Assembly (NCBI GenBank): GCA_016793325.1 | Contig: JAEUKI010000082.1 | Coordinates: 40,715-104,714 of the forward strand | Direction of reading: 5' to 3' | DNA: 64,000 nt | Source of the DNA: Myxococcales bacterium | GTDB taxonomy: Bacteria; Myxococcota_A; Polyangia; Polyangiales; Ga0077539 | Shown: one piece after another, positions 33,929-42,134 of the stretch | How positions within the stretch are numbered: position 1 is the stretch's first letter | Layout: each line of letters begins with the position of its first letter | The notes under the pieces: generated by a model | What the model saw: the letters and a program-made list of their open reading frames with translations, nothing else | The model's database searches: none | Told to the model about the DNA's origin: nothing | Made by a program: the position numbers and the translations under genes

Positions 33929-34006
33929 GTGCGGAATGGCAGCAACGCTCGTGCCGCGTCCGGTTGCTGTCGGACTGGCGCGTGGTTGCTACGCTCTCGA
34001 CGCTCG

Positions 34007-34144
34007 ATGCAGCCGCCGTACAACCAGGGCTACCCGCAAGGCCAACCACTGCAACTGCAAGGGACGAGCGTCGCGGGCGCGCTCCTCAGCGCGTTCTCGC
34101 TCCTGTGGGCGCTGTCGGGGAGCGTCATCATCCCGAGCATGTGA
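34007..34144 (+). CDS. Possible 45-residue membrane peptide
   Basis: MQPPYNQGYPQGQP, then a hydrophobic stretch GALLSAFSLLWALSG ending IPSM. A Pro/Gln/Tyr-rich head before a membrane helix is typical of DUF4190-like membrane proteins in these genomes, so this may be an intact short protein or a truncated remnant of a longer one. It is wedged between the zincin gene (divergent) and the M28 gene (convergent, 7 nt between stops). No clear ribosome site. Confidence 0.35.
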   Translation: MQPPYNQGYPQGQPLQLQGTSVAGALLSAFSLLWALSGSVIIPSM

Positions 34145-34151
34145 GCGCGCT

Positions 34152-35510
34152 TCAAGGCGCGCTGTACCGCTCGTCCGCGTTGGCGAGGATCCACACTGTC
34201 ACGGCGAACGCGACCGTCGCGTGCACGAGGTCTTCGCGCGAGACGTTGTCGATCACGTCGTTGGCCGTGTGATGAAAATCGAAGTACCGCGTCGCGTCTT
34301 GCCGCAGGTCGACGAAGGGAACACCCAGTTGTTTCAGCGGCGAAATGTCGACGCCCCCGCGCGACTGCCCCTCGTCGAGCCCGATCTCGAGCCCCTCGAG
34401 GGCGCTGTGCAGCCGCTTGCTCAGCTCGCTCTCTCGCTGCCCGAGCGGAACGCGCAGCGACCACGGACGCCCGTCGCCCTGATCCGCTTCGATCGCCGCC
34501 GCGTGGAGCTTCGCTTCGTCGTTGCGCGTGGCTGCGTACGCGAGCCCGCCGCCGATGCCGAGCTCTTCGTTTGCGAAGAGCCCTACGCGGATCGTGCGCT
34601 TGGGTTTGAGCCCGAGCGCGCCGAGCAAGCGCGCGGCTTCGATCGCGATCACGCAGCCCGCGCCGTCGTCGAGCGCGCCGGTGCCGAGCTCCCACGAGTC
34701 GAGGTGTGCTCCCAGAAGTACGATCTCTTCCGAGGTTCCAGGGAGCTCTGCCAATACGTTGGCGGACGTGCCAACGGGTAGCGGACGGCACCCGAGCTTC
34801 AGTTCGGCGCGCACACGATGGCCGCGCGCGAGCTGTCTGCGAAGTTGATCCCCGTCGGGGATGGCCAATGCAGCCGCTGGGATCTGCGCGACGCCCGGCT
34901 CGTAGAAGAGCGCGCCCGTATGGGGCGAGCGCACGGTTTCGGTTCCGATCGAGCGCACGAGAAAGCCCACGGCGCCCTTGCGCGCGGCGCGGGATGGACC
35001 CGCCGTGCGCGCGACGGAGCCCGCGTTGTAGCCGGTTCCATCGCGGAGCTTGGGCATGACGTGGTGGAGGTACACGATGCGTCCTTCGACCTCCGCGACG
35101 GGCGCTGCATCGAGCGCGTCGAGCGAGTCGAACGCGACGATGTCCGCCGAGAGACCTGCGTCCGGCGTCGCGACGCTCCCGCCGAGAGACGTAAGTGAGA
35201 GCGGCTGCGCTCTGGGAAGGTACACGGTGCACGACTCGTGTCCGCGCTCCCAGAGCGTCGCGGGCGCGGCCTCCGAGCGCACGTTCGAGAGGCCCGCGCG
35301 CGAGAGCGCTTCCTTCGCCCACGCGATCGCCGCCACGTCGCCCGCGGTGCACGGAAACCTCGGCCCCACGTCGTCGCACAGCGATTGGAGCAGCTCGTAC
35401 CCGCGCGCGCCTTCGCGCCGCACGAGTGAGACCAGCGACGGAACGCGCTCGAGCGCGCTGAGTGAACTCGATGTCGTCACGGATGTTCGCGCGAGAGTGC
35501 CGCAATTCAC
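34152..35510 (-). CDS. M28-family metallopeptidase
   Basis: 452 residues from a GTG start. A PA-like insert (residues 120-220) precedes the co-catalytic zinc domain: His269 and Asp271 in GAHLDSWELG, Asp281 in GALDDGAG, Glu315/316 in FANEELG, an Asp in IEADQGDG and a late His in DFHHTANDV. These cover the M28 ligands, so it should be an active amino- or carboxypeptidase. No signal peptide is seen at this start, which is unusual for an M28 enzyme with a PA domain; a missed upstream start or a cytosolic enzyme are both possible. Confidence 0.85.
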   Translation of the reverse strand: MNCGTLARTSVTTSSSLSALERVPSLVSLVRREGARGYELLQSLCDDVGPRFPCTAGDVAAIAWAKEALSRAGLSNVRSEAAPATLWERGHESCTVYLPRAQPLSLTSLGGSVATPDAGLSADIVAFDSLDALDAAPVAEVEGRIVYLHHVMPKLRDGTGYNAGSVARTAGPSRAARKGAVGFLVRSIGTETVRSPHTGALFYEPGVAQIPAAALAIPDGDQLRRQLARGHRVRAELKLGCRPLPVGTSANVLAELPGTSEEIVLLGAHLDSWELGTGALDDGAGCVIAIEAARLLGALGLKPKRTIRVGLFANEELGIGGGLAYAATRNDEAKLHAAAIEADQGDGRPWSLRVPLGQRESELSKRLHSALEGLEIGLDEGQSRGGVDISPLKQLGVPFVDLRQDATRYFDFHHTANDVIDNVSREDLVHATVAFAVTVWILANADERYSAP

Positions 35511-35611
35511 CGCGCGCTGCGAGGTCTGTGAGATGCGCTGCTGTGCGCGCGCTCTGCACCCTCGTCACGTCGCGCGCTCGAGTCGCGCGTCGCCACGAGG
35601 AGGTCGAGCCT

Positions 35612-37915
35612 TTGCTTCAACGATGGATGATGTTTCTCGGGACCCTGGCGCTCTGCTCGTTCGTCGCAGGGCGGGCCGACGCGCAGTGCCCGCCCGCGGC
35701 GCCGACGGTCGCGCCCGGCAGCGGAATGGCGGCGTTCAACGTCGACGAAGGCGCGTCGTTGACCGTCGCTGCGACGGCGGGCGGCCCCGTCTACGAGTGG
35801 GACACCGACTGCAACGGCGTGACGGCGAGCGCCGGCGACAGGATCGCTGGCGCAGCCTTCGAGTTCACCGCGCACGAGCGCGACGGAAACAGCTCGTCTC
35901 GATTGTGTGTGCGTAGTTTCAATCCCACGTGCGGCGCAGGCGCGCAGTACTCGACCGTCACCAACGTGGTGGTCAACGTTCGCAACGTCGCGCCGGTGAT
36001 CACGACGACGGCGCTCGCCTCGGCCCTGGTGGCGACGACGTATCGCTACGGGCTCGCAGCGTACGACCCCGCGAACCCGCCGAACGCGTCGACGACGCGC
36101 GACGCGCTCACGTGGTCAGCGACGGGGCTTCCATCGGGGCTCTCGATCGACGCGATGACCGGCGTGATCTCGGGCATGCCGATCGCGAGCGCCGCGGGCT
36201 TTCACTCGGTGCAAGTCACGGTCACGGATGGCGATGGCGGCGTGGGCACGCGTTCGTTTCGTCTGTTCGTGGGTTCGTCGAGCTCGGTGTTGAGCTGTCC
36301 TGTCCCGCGCATCGAGACGCGCCCGGACGGAACGGTCGCCGCGAACGAGGGTTCGCTCACCATGATCCGCGCCGAGCCCAACTCGTCCGTGTGCACCTGC
36401 TCGCTCGCGTGGGATCTCGGCTGCGACGGCAGCATCGACGGAAACTCGTTGGCATATCTCCTCGACGCCCGAGGCCGTGACGGAACGCCAGACACCGGAC
36501 GCATCTGCGCGGTGAACATCGCCGCGGCGGTGGGAGGCGTCGTGTGTCCCTCTTCTGCCGCAGCGATGGCGCCGATCGCGTACATCAACGTGGCTCCGTC
36601 GATCGTGACGACGAGCTTGCCCATCGGGACCACCACGGGGGCGTACGTCGCGCACATCGAGGCGAGGGACCCTGCGAACCCGCCCAACTCAGCGGGATTT
36701 CGCGATTCGTTGCTCTATCGCGCGACCGGGCTGCCCGCAGGGCTCGCGATCGACCCGAGCACGGGTGTGATCTCGGGAACCCCCGCTCCGGGCACCGTCG
36801 CGCGTTGTTATCCCGTGCGCTTCGAAGTGTTCGACGACGAAGACGCGATGGCCAGCGCGATGATCGACCTCTGCCTCACGGCGACGAGCGCGATGCGATG
36901 CCCATCGGCGCGACCACCGATGGATCGACCGTCGATCCCCGAAGGATCCACGGGGATGGTGAGCGTCACGCTCGATCCCGCGATGGCCTGCGGGTGCGCG
37001 GTCGAGTGGGACTTCGAGTGCGATGGTGTTCCCGATGGGAGGGGGACGTCGGTGGTGTTCGACGCGCGCGGGCGCGATGGATTCACGTCGGTGAGGGCGT
37101 GCTTCGTGAGCGTTCCGTCGTTGTTGGCGATGTGCAACGCGCCGAGCGCCGTTCAGTCGATCGAAGTGCTCGTGCCCAACGTGTCGCCGGGCTTCGTGAC
37201 GACGTCGATCCCCGACGCGACCGAAGGCGCTGTGTACGCGACGACGATCGTGGGTTCGGATCCTGCGAATCCGCCCATTTCGCCGCGCGTTCGCGATCCG
37301 CTCGAGTGGTCGCTCATGGGCGCGCCGTCGTGGCTCTCGATCGACCCGAGCACTGGTGAGCTCAACGGAACACCCCCGCCCGGCACCGGCGGAATGTCGT
37401 TCATGTTTCGCGTGATCCTCCGCGACGGAGACATGGGCGAGAGCACCGCGGGCTTCACGCTCGTCGTGCGACCGACCTCGCGCGACGCTGGCGTCGATTC
37501 GAGCGACTCGGGCGCAGCGAGCGACTCGGGCCTCGTGGACGCGACCGCCGACGTGCGAATCGACGCGGGTGTGGACGCGAGAATCGCAGACGACGTCCCG
37601 TCGGACACCGGCGCGACGAGCGACGTTGTCGCCAACGACGCGAGCGTGATGGACGCGAGCGAGACGGACGCGAGCGATGCTTCGACGAGCGACAGCGCGC
37701 AGGAGGCGTCGGTGATGGACGCGACTGTGAGCGACGGATCCGTGAGCGACGGCGCTACGAACGACGGGGCGATTCGCACGCCGTTCTCGTTGAGCGGCGA
37801 CGGCGCGTGCTCGTGTCGAACCGCTGGACACAACGGCGGACGCGCGCCCCTCGGCGCGATCGTGATGCTCGCGATGCTCGCGATGGGACGCAGAGCGCGT
37901 CGGCCGAGGGGGTAG
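35612..37915 (+). CDS. Secreted protein with three Ig-like (He_PIG) repeats and MYXO-CTERM-like tail
   Basis: 767 residues if initiated at TTG 35612, which has GAGGAGG 8 nt upstream; ATGs at 35627 and 35630 are alternatives. Signal peptide ends GRADAQC. Three putative-Ig repeats carry the block DPANPPN or DPANPPI followed by GLPSGLSID and TGVISG-type strands (near residues 150, 360 and 550). Each is preceded by a Cys-containing domain with DTDCNGV, DLGCDGSIDG or DFECDGVPDG. A long Asp/Ser/Ala linker and the C-terminal CSCRTAG, membrane helix and RRARRPRG tail fit MYXO-CTERM surface sorting. It is a likely adhesin or surface structural protein. Confidence 0.75.
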   Translation: MLQRWMMFLGTLALCSFVAGRADAQCPPAAPTVAPGSGMAAFNVDEGASLTVAATAGGPVYEWDTDCNGVTASAGDRIAGAAFEFTAHERDGNSSSRLCVRSFNPTCGAGAQYSTVTNVVVNVRNVAPVITTTALASALVATTYRYGLAAYDPANPPNASTTRDALTWSATGLPSGLSIDAMTGVISGMPIASAAGFHSVQVTVTDGDGGVGTRSFRLFVGSSSSVLSCPVPRIETRPDGTVAANEGSLTMIRAEPNSSVCTCSLAWDLGCDGSIDGNSLAYLLDARGRDGTPDTGRICAVNIAAAVGGVVCPSSAAAMAPIAYINVAPSIVTTSLPIGTTTGAYVAHIEARDPANPPNSAGFRDSLLYRATGLPAGLAIDPSTGVISGTPAPGTVARCYPVRFEVFDDEDAMASAMIDLCLTATSAMRCPSARPPMDRPSIPEGSTGMVSVTLDPAMACGCAVEWDFECDGVPDGRGTSVVFDARGRDGFTSVRACFVSVPSLLAMCNAPSAVQSIEVLVPNVSPGFVTTSIPDATEGAVYATTIVGSDPANPPISPRVRDPLEWSLMGAPSWLSIDPSTGELNGTPPPGTGGMSFMFRVILRDGDMGESTAGFTLVVRPTSRDAGVDSSDSGAASDSGLVDATADVRIDAGVDARIADDVPSDTGATSDVVANDASVMDASETDASDASTSDSAQEASVMDATVSDGSVSDGATNDGAIRTPFSLSGDGACSCRTAGHNGGRAPLGAIVMLAMLAMGRRARRPRG

Positions 37916-37963
37916 GGGGCCGCGCTTCACTCGCGCGGCGAACTCGCGCACAGTACGCGCTCG

Positions 37964-39211
37964 ATGCGCTCCGTCGTTGTGTCCCGAGCTCTCTCGCTCG
38001 TCGCGCTCTGCGCGCTCTCGTGCACACAACGCCCACCCCGCCCGGTGCTCGCGGCCGCTGTGGATCGCGCGGCTCCGCAGCCCGTCGCGGCGCAATCGCG
38101 CGTGCCCGCGCTCGCGTTGCCGAGGCCGTTTGCGACGGAGAGCGCCAGTCGCCCTGCGCAGCTCGTGCAGCGACCCGAAGGGGCGCAGCTTCGTGTGGCC
38201 GACGGGTGGAGCGCGCGCGTGTGGGCCTCTGTTCCCGGTCGCGTTCGGCAGATCGCTGTCGCGTCCAACGGCGATGTCCTCGCGACCGACAGCAGCGCGG
38301 GTTTGCTGCTCTTGCTCGCGGACGCCAACGGCGATGGCCTCGCGGACGTCCCGCTCACCCTCGCGCGCGGGCTCGAACTGCCGTTTGGAATCGCGATTCA
38401 CCCCGATGGATGGCTCTTCGTGGCCAACACCAACGCCGTCCTTCGTTGGCGATACACCGCTGGCGATCGAGCGCTGCGCTCGCCGCCCGAGCGCATCATC
38501 ACGTTGCCGGGACTCGGGTACAACCAACACTGGACGCGATCGATCGCGCTCTCGAGCGACCATCGAACGTTGTTCGTATCCGTCGGCTCCGAGACCAACG
38601 TCGACGCCGAGCGAGACCCGCGTCGAGGCGCGATCATGGCGTGCGCGATCGACGGGACGAATTGCAGGGTGTTTGCGAGCGGCCTGCGCAACGCGACCGG
38701 GCTCGCCGTCGACCCGACGAGCCACGCGCTCGTCGCGGCGGTCAACGAGCGAGACGACCTCGGAGACGACCTGCCTCCGGACTTCTTTACGAGGGTCTCC
38801 GGCGGGGGCTTCTACGGTTGGCCCTATGCGTACTGGGGCCGCAACGAGGACCCGCGTCGCGCGGGCGAGCGGCCCGACCTCGTGGCGCGATCGATCGTCC
38901 CCGACGTGTCGCTCGGCGCGCACGCAGCGCCGATTTCTGTGGTGTTTCCCAGGGCGCTCGGCGGCGACGCGCTCGTGTCGCTCCACGGATCGTGGAACCG
39001 CGCGACGCTCCACGGCTACGAGGTGTGGCGCGTGCGTTTCGCGCGAGGCGTTCCAACGGAGACGTCGGTGTTCGTGAGCGGCTGGCGCATTGGCGAGAGT
39101 CAGGCGTGGGGACGCCCCGCGGGCATGGCCGAGACGCCACAGGGGCATGTGCTCGTGGTCGACGACGGCTCTCACGCGATCTTCGAGCTGTCCCGCCCCG
39201 AGCGTCGTTGA
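37964..39211 (+). CDS. Sorbosone/PQQ-glucose dehydrogenase-like beta-propeller lipoprotein
   Basis: 415 residues; lipobox LCALSC. Family blocks in order: GDVLATDSSAGLLLLLADANG, ELPFGIAIHPDGWLFVANTN, SSDHRTLFVSVGSETNVDAE (the N-V dipeptide region), FASGLRNATGLAVDP, FYGWPYAYWG, and DALVSLHGSWNR with GHVLVVDDGSHAIFELS. These match the L-sorbosone dehydrogenase/PQQ-GDH-B propeller. PQQ-dependent sugar oxidation in the envelope is the family role, but many members are uncharacterised. It lies 48 nt after the Ig-like gene on the same strand. Confidence 0.8.
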   Translation: MRSVVVSRALSLVALCALSCTQRPPRPVLAAAVDRAAPQPVAAQSRVPALALPRPFATESASRPAQLVQRPEGAQLRVADGWSARVWASVPGRVRQIAVASNGDVLATDSSAGLLLLLADANGDGLADVPLTLARGLELPFGIAIHPDGWLFVANTNAVLRWRYTAGDRALRSPPERIITLPGLGYNQHWTRSIALSSDHRTLFVSVGSETNVDAERDPRRGAIMACAIDGTNCRVFASGLRNATGLAVDPTSHALVAAVNERDDLGDDLPPDFFTRVSGGGFYGWPYAYWGRNEDPRRAGERPDLVARSIVPDVSLGAHAAPISVVFPRALGGDALVSLHGSWNRATLHGYEVWRVRFARGVPTETSVFVSGWRIGESQAWGRPAGMAETPQGHVLVVDDGSHAIFELSRPERR

Positions 39212-39228
39212 GGCGCTGGCCCCGTTCG

Positions 39229-40014
39229 TTACGCGCGCTTCTTCTTCGGGCGCCGTGGGGCCTTGGTCGCCGCGAGCGCCGCGCGGAGCTCGTCCCGCTC
39301 GCGCTCGATGGCCGCTCGAAGCGTTCGCTCGTGTTCAGCGCGGGCTCGCTCTTGCGCTGCGCTCTGTCGCTCGTGTTCAGCGCGGGCTCGCTCTTGCTCC
39401 GCGCGCTCGGCGTCCGTGGGAACGAGCGTCGCGCCGAGCTCTCCTGTCGCGAGGCGAACGCGACGATCTCCGCCCTCGCCGACGAGCCGCAACCAGCACC
39501 GAAGAACGCTCGACTCGACGCGGTCTTCGTTGCTCCGAAGCACGCACACGAGGTCGCGCTTCTTCACCTTGCGCCAGACCTGCCAGCGAACGCGCGCGCG
39601 ACTGCGCGGGGTCCAGTCGGGGTCGAACACGACGAGCTCTCGAACGCCGATCGCCTTGTAGTCTACGAGCACGTCCTCGTAGTCTTTGGCGACGTCTCGA
39701 CCCACGATTTCGAGCGCGAAGGACGGGGGCGCTTCGAGCTCCCAGCACCGCCACACTCGCTCGTCGCGAGGCCCTTCGATCCCTGGAATCACGTAGACGT
39801 CTGGCGCGATGCGCCGCGAGATGTCCTCGGGGTCGTAGTAGAAGAACTGATCCGCCCCGACGAACGCGCGCTCGCCGCGCTCGAGCAGAAATCGCGCGAG
39901 CAGCGGACGGAGCAGCTCCGAGATCAGCGCCTGCAGGATGCTCTCGCCCATGTGGTCCGTCTCGGGAAGCGCAACGATCGTCGCCGTGTGCTTCGGGCGC
40001 GCGGCAGTCTTCAT
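39229..40014 (-). CDS. Uma2 family (DUF820) endonuclease-like protein
   Basis: 261 residues; ATG at 40014, with an in-frame ATG 39 nt upstream as alternative. The core has PD-(D/E)XK features: APDVYVIPG (Asp), PSFALEIVGRD (Glu) and YKAIGVRELVVFDPD (Lys). The last 60 residues are a charged coiled coil with two ERARAEHER units, encoded by a 30-bp direct repeat (39326-39355 and 39368-39397). Uma2 genes are numerous in myxobacteria and cyanobacteria, and their function is unknown. Confidence 0.82.
   Translation of the reverse strand: MKTAARPKHTATIVALPETDHMGESILQALISELLRPLLARFLLERGERAFVGADQFFYYDPEDISRRIAPDVYVIPGIEGPRDERVWRCWELEAPPSFALEIVGRDVAKDYEDVLVDYKAIGVRELVVFDPDWTPRSRARVRWQVWRKVKKRDLVCVLRSNEDRVESSVLRCWLRLVGEGGDRRVRLATGELGATLVPTDAERAEQERARAEHERQSAAQERARAEHERTLRAAIERERDELRAALAATKAPRRPKKKRA
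39326..39397 (-). repeat. Perfect 30-bp direct repeat inside the Uma2 gene
   Basis: Two identical 30-nt copies at 39326-39355 and 39368-39397, period 42 nt (14 codons), encode the repeated QERARAEHER segment of the C-terminal coiled coil. Perfect identity at synonymous positions points to a recent duplication. Confidence 0.85.
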
Positions 40015-40073
40015 CGGACGCGAAGTGTCCCACAATGCTACGCGCGGCTCCATCGGGCGGAGCGACGTCACGC

Positions 40074-40403
40074 TCACGATTCGTCGAACGAGATCGCCAC
40101 GCCGAGCAGGCCCGCGAGCGTGAGCGCGCCAACGCGGATCAACGGCCCGCCGCCGATCACGCGCACCGAGCGAATCTTGTCTCGCAGGGGCCAGAGCGTC
40201 TTTTGCCAGGCGACGCGCGCTTCGGTGTCGTAGCCGCTCATGCGTCGCACGTCCCACACGACGTCGCGCGGCGACGCTTCGAGCTCGGTCGCGAGCGCCG
40301 AGGCAGACTGCTGGCCGCCGAGCGCGTCGAGCCGACCGTCGAACTCGACAGTGACCGAGGAGCCGTCGATCGACCTGCGCATTCGCCAAGACACAACCGC
40401 CAT
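40074..40403 (-). CDS. STAS-like small protein
   Basis: 109 residues. Strand-helix alternation VTVEFDGRLDALG, VVWDVRRMSGYD, and VRVIGGGPLIRVGALTLAGLLGV matches the outline of a STAS/anti-sigma-antagonist-like domain, but with no clear phosphorylatable Ser in the usual DxSG loop. It lies 59 nt upstream of the Uma2 gene on the same strand and divergent from mmsA. Weak family call. Confidence 0.55.
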   Translation of the reverse strand: MAVVSWRMRRSIDGSSVTVEFDGRLDALGGQQSASALATELEASPRDVVWDVRRMSGYDTEARVAWQKTLWPLRDKIRSVRVIGGGPLIRVGALTLAGLLGVAISFDES

Positions 40404-40585
40404 TCATAGCGAAAATCGCGGCGGATCGCGACAACGATGCACGCTCGCGCGCGGCGCGCTCGAAGGGAGGACGCCGCGAACCCAACGGGCCGAGCGCTGG
40501 CTCGAACGGCTTCGCGAAATGAGCTACCGTTCGTGCTTCGTTTCGCGGGCACGAATCCCGCTCGCGATCCTCGGAGGTTTTTGAA

Positions 40586-42088
40586 ATGTCGCCCACCAAA
40601 CTGCCGTCGTTCACTGCGCGCTCGTATGACTTTCATGAGTACGTCCCGGTCCGAAACTGGATCGGCGGTCAGTGGGTCGACGGGTCGACCGGGCAGTGGC
40701 TCGCGATCGAAAACCCGCGGCACGGAATGCCCATCGGCAAGATGACGCTCTCGGGCGCGCCCGACGTCGCCGCCGCGGTCGAGTCCGCGAAAAAAGCCTT
40801 GCCCGCGTGGAAGAACACGCCGATGCGCGAGCGCGCGCAGGTCCTCTACAAGCTCAAGCAGCTCATGGAGCGCGACCTCGAAGAGCTCTGCTGGCTCGTC
40901 TCGCACGAAAACGGAAAGACCTACGCAGAAGGCAAAGGCGACGTCGAGAAGGGCATCGAGTGTGTCGAGTACGCCGCCTCGTTGCACATGATGGCCGACG
41001 GCGGACAGCTCGACGTCTCGCGCGGGGTCAACTGCCGCGTGGTGTACGAGCCGCTCGGGATCGTGGCGGGCATCGTTCCGTTCAACTTCCCGGTGATGGT
41101 CCCGCTGTGGATGGTGCCCAACGCGCTCATGGCGGGCAACGCGTTCATCTTGAAGCCGAGCGAAGTGGTCCCCTACGGCGCGATGAAGCTCGCCGAGCTC
41201 TTGAAGGAAGCCGGCCTCGCGGACGGGCTCTTTCAAGTCGTCAACGGCCAGCGCGACGCGGTCGAAGCCATCGTCGATCACCCCGATATTCAAGCGGTGG
41301 GCTTCGTCGGCAGCACCAAGGTCGCCAAGATCCTCTACGGACGCGGCGCGGCCACGGGCAAGCGGATGCTCTGCCTCGGCTCTGCGAAGAACCACGTGAT
41401 CGTGGTGCCCGACGCGGACGTCGAGCTCACGAGCAGCAACGTCGTGGCCAGCTCCTACGGCTGCGCGGGGCAGCGCTGCATGGCGAGCTCGCTCATGGTC
41501 GCGGTCGGTGACGTGCAGAACATCATCGACGCCACCGTCGCGCACGTGAAGAAGATCGAGCTCGGCAAGGATATGGGCTCGGTGATCTCGAAGGCGGCCG
41601 TCGAGCGAATCCACAACTACATCGATCAGGCCGAGAAGCTCGGCGCGAAGGTCCTCGTCGACGGTCGCGGCGCGAAGCTCGCGGGCAACAACGGGTACTG
41701 GGTCGGACCCACGGTGCTCGACAACGTGACGCTCGACATGCCCGCGGGCTGCGAAGAGATCTTCGGACCCGTGCTCTCGATCGTGCACCAGCCGACGCTC
41801 GACGCGGCGATCAGCCTGCAGCACAAGAGCCTGTACGCCAACGGCGCGGCGATCTTCACGACGCGCGGCGCGGTCGCTCGCTACGCGGTCGAGAAGCTCG
41901 AAGCGGGCATGGTGGGCGTCAACGTGGGCGTCCCTGTGCCGCGGGAGCCGTTCTCGTTTGGTGGGTTCAATTCCAGCAAATTCGGGCACGGCGACATGAC
42001 GGGCTGGGACGGGTTCCGCTTCTGGAGCCGCCCGAAGAAGATCACCGAGAAGTGGGCGGTCTACTCGGACGCGAGCTGGATGAGCTGA
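40586..42088 (+). CDS. mmsA: Methylmalonate-semialdehyde dehydrogenase (CoA-acylating)
   Basis: Converts methylmalonate or malonate semialdehyde, NAD and CoA to propionyl-CoA or acetyl-CoA plus CO2, in valine, thymine and beta-alanine catabolism. 500 residues, normal length. Conserved blocks are NWIGGQWVDG, GIVAGIVPFNFPVMVPLWM, GFVGSTKVA and the catalytic Cys near residue 297 in YGCAGQRCMA. The C-terminal FSFGGFNSSKFGHGD is typical. A GGAGG lies 8 nt before the ATG. It could metabolise products of the preTA/hydA pathway, but nothing couples them genetically here. Confidence 0.92.
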   Translation: MSPTKLPSFTARSYDFHEYVPVRNWIGGQWVDGSTGQWLAIENPRHGMPIGKMTLSGAPDVAAAVESAKKALPAWKNTPMRERAQVLYKLKQLMERDLEELCWLVSHENGKTYAEGKGDVEKGIECVEYAASLHMMADGGQLDVSRGVNCRVVYEPLGIVAGIVPFNFPVMVPLWMVPNALMAGNAFILKPSEVVPYGAMKLAELLKEAGLADGLFQVVNGQRDAVEAIVDHPDIQAVGFVGSTKVAKILYGRGAATGKRMLCLGSAKNHVIVVPDADVELTSSNVVASSYGCAGQRCMASSLMVAVGDVQNIIDATVAHVKKIELGKDMGSVISKAAVERIHNYIDQAEKLGAKVLVDGRGAKLAGNNGYWVGPTVLDNVTLDMPAGCEEIFGPVLSIVHQPTLDAAISLQHKSLYANGAAIFTTRGAVARYAVEKLEAGMVGVNVGVPVPREPFSFGGFNSSKFGHGDMTGWDGFRFWSRPKKITEKWAVYSDASWMS

Positions 42089-42134
42089 GTTCACGCGCGG
42101 GACACAGGCCCGCGGTGTACCTTCTCGATCCGCT

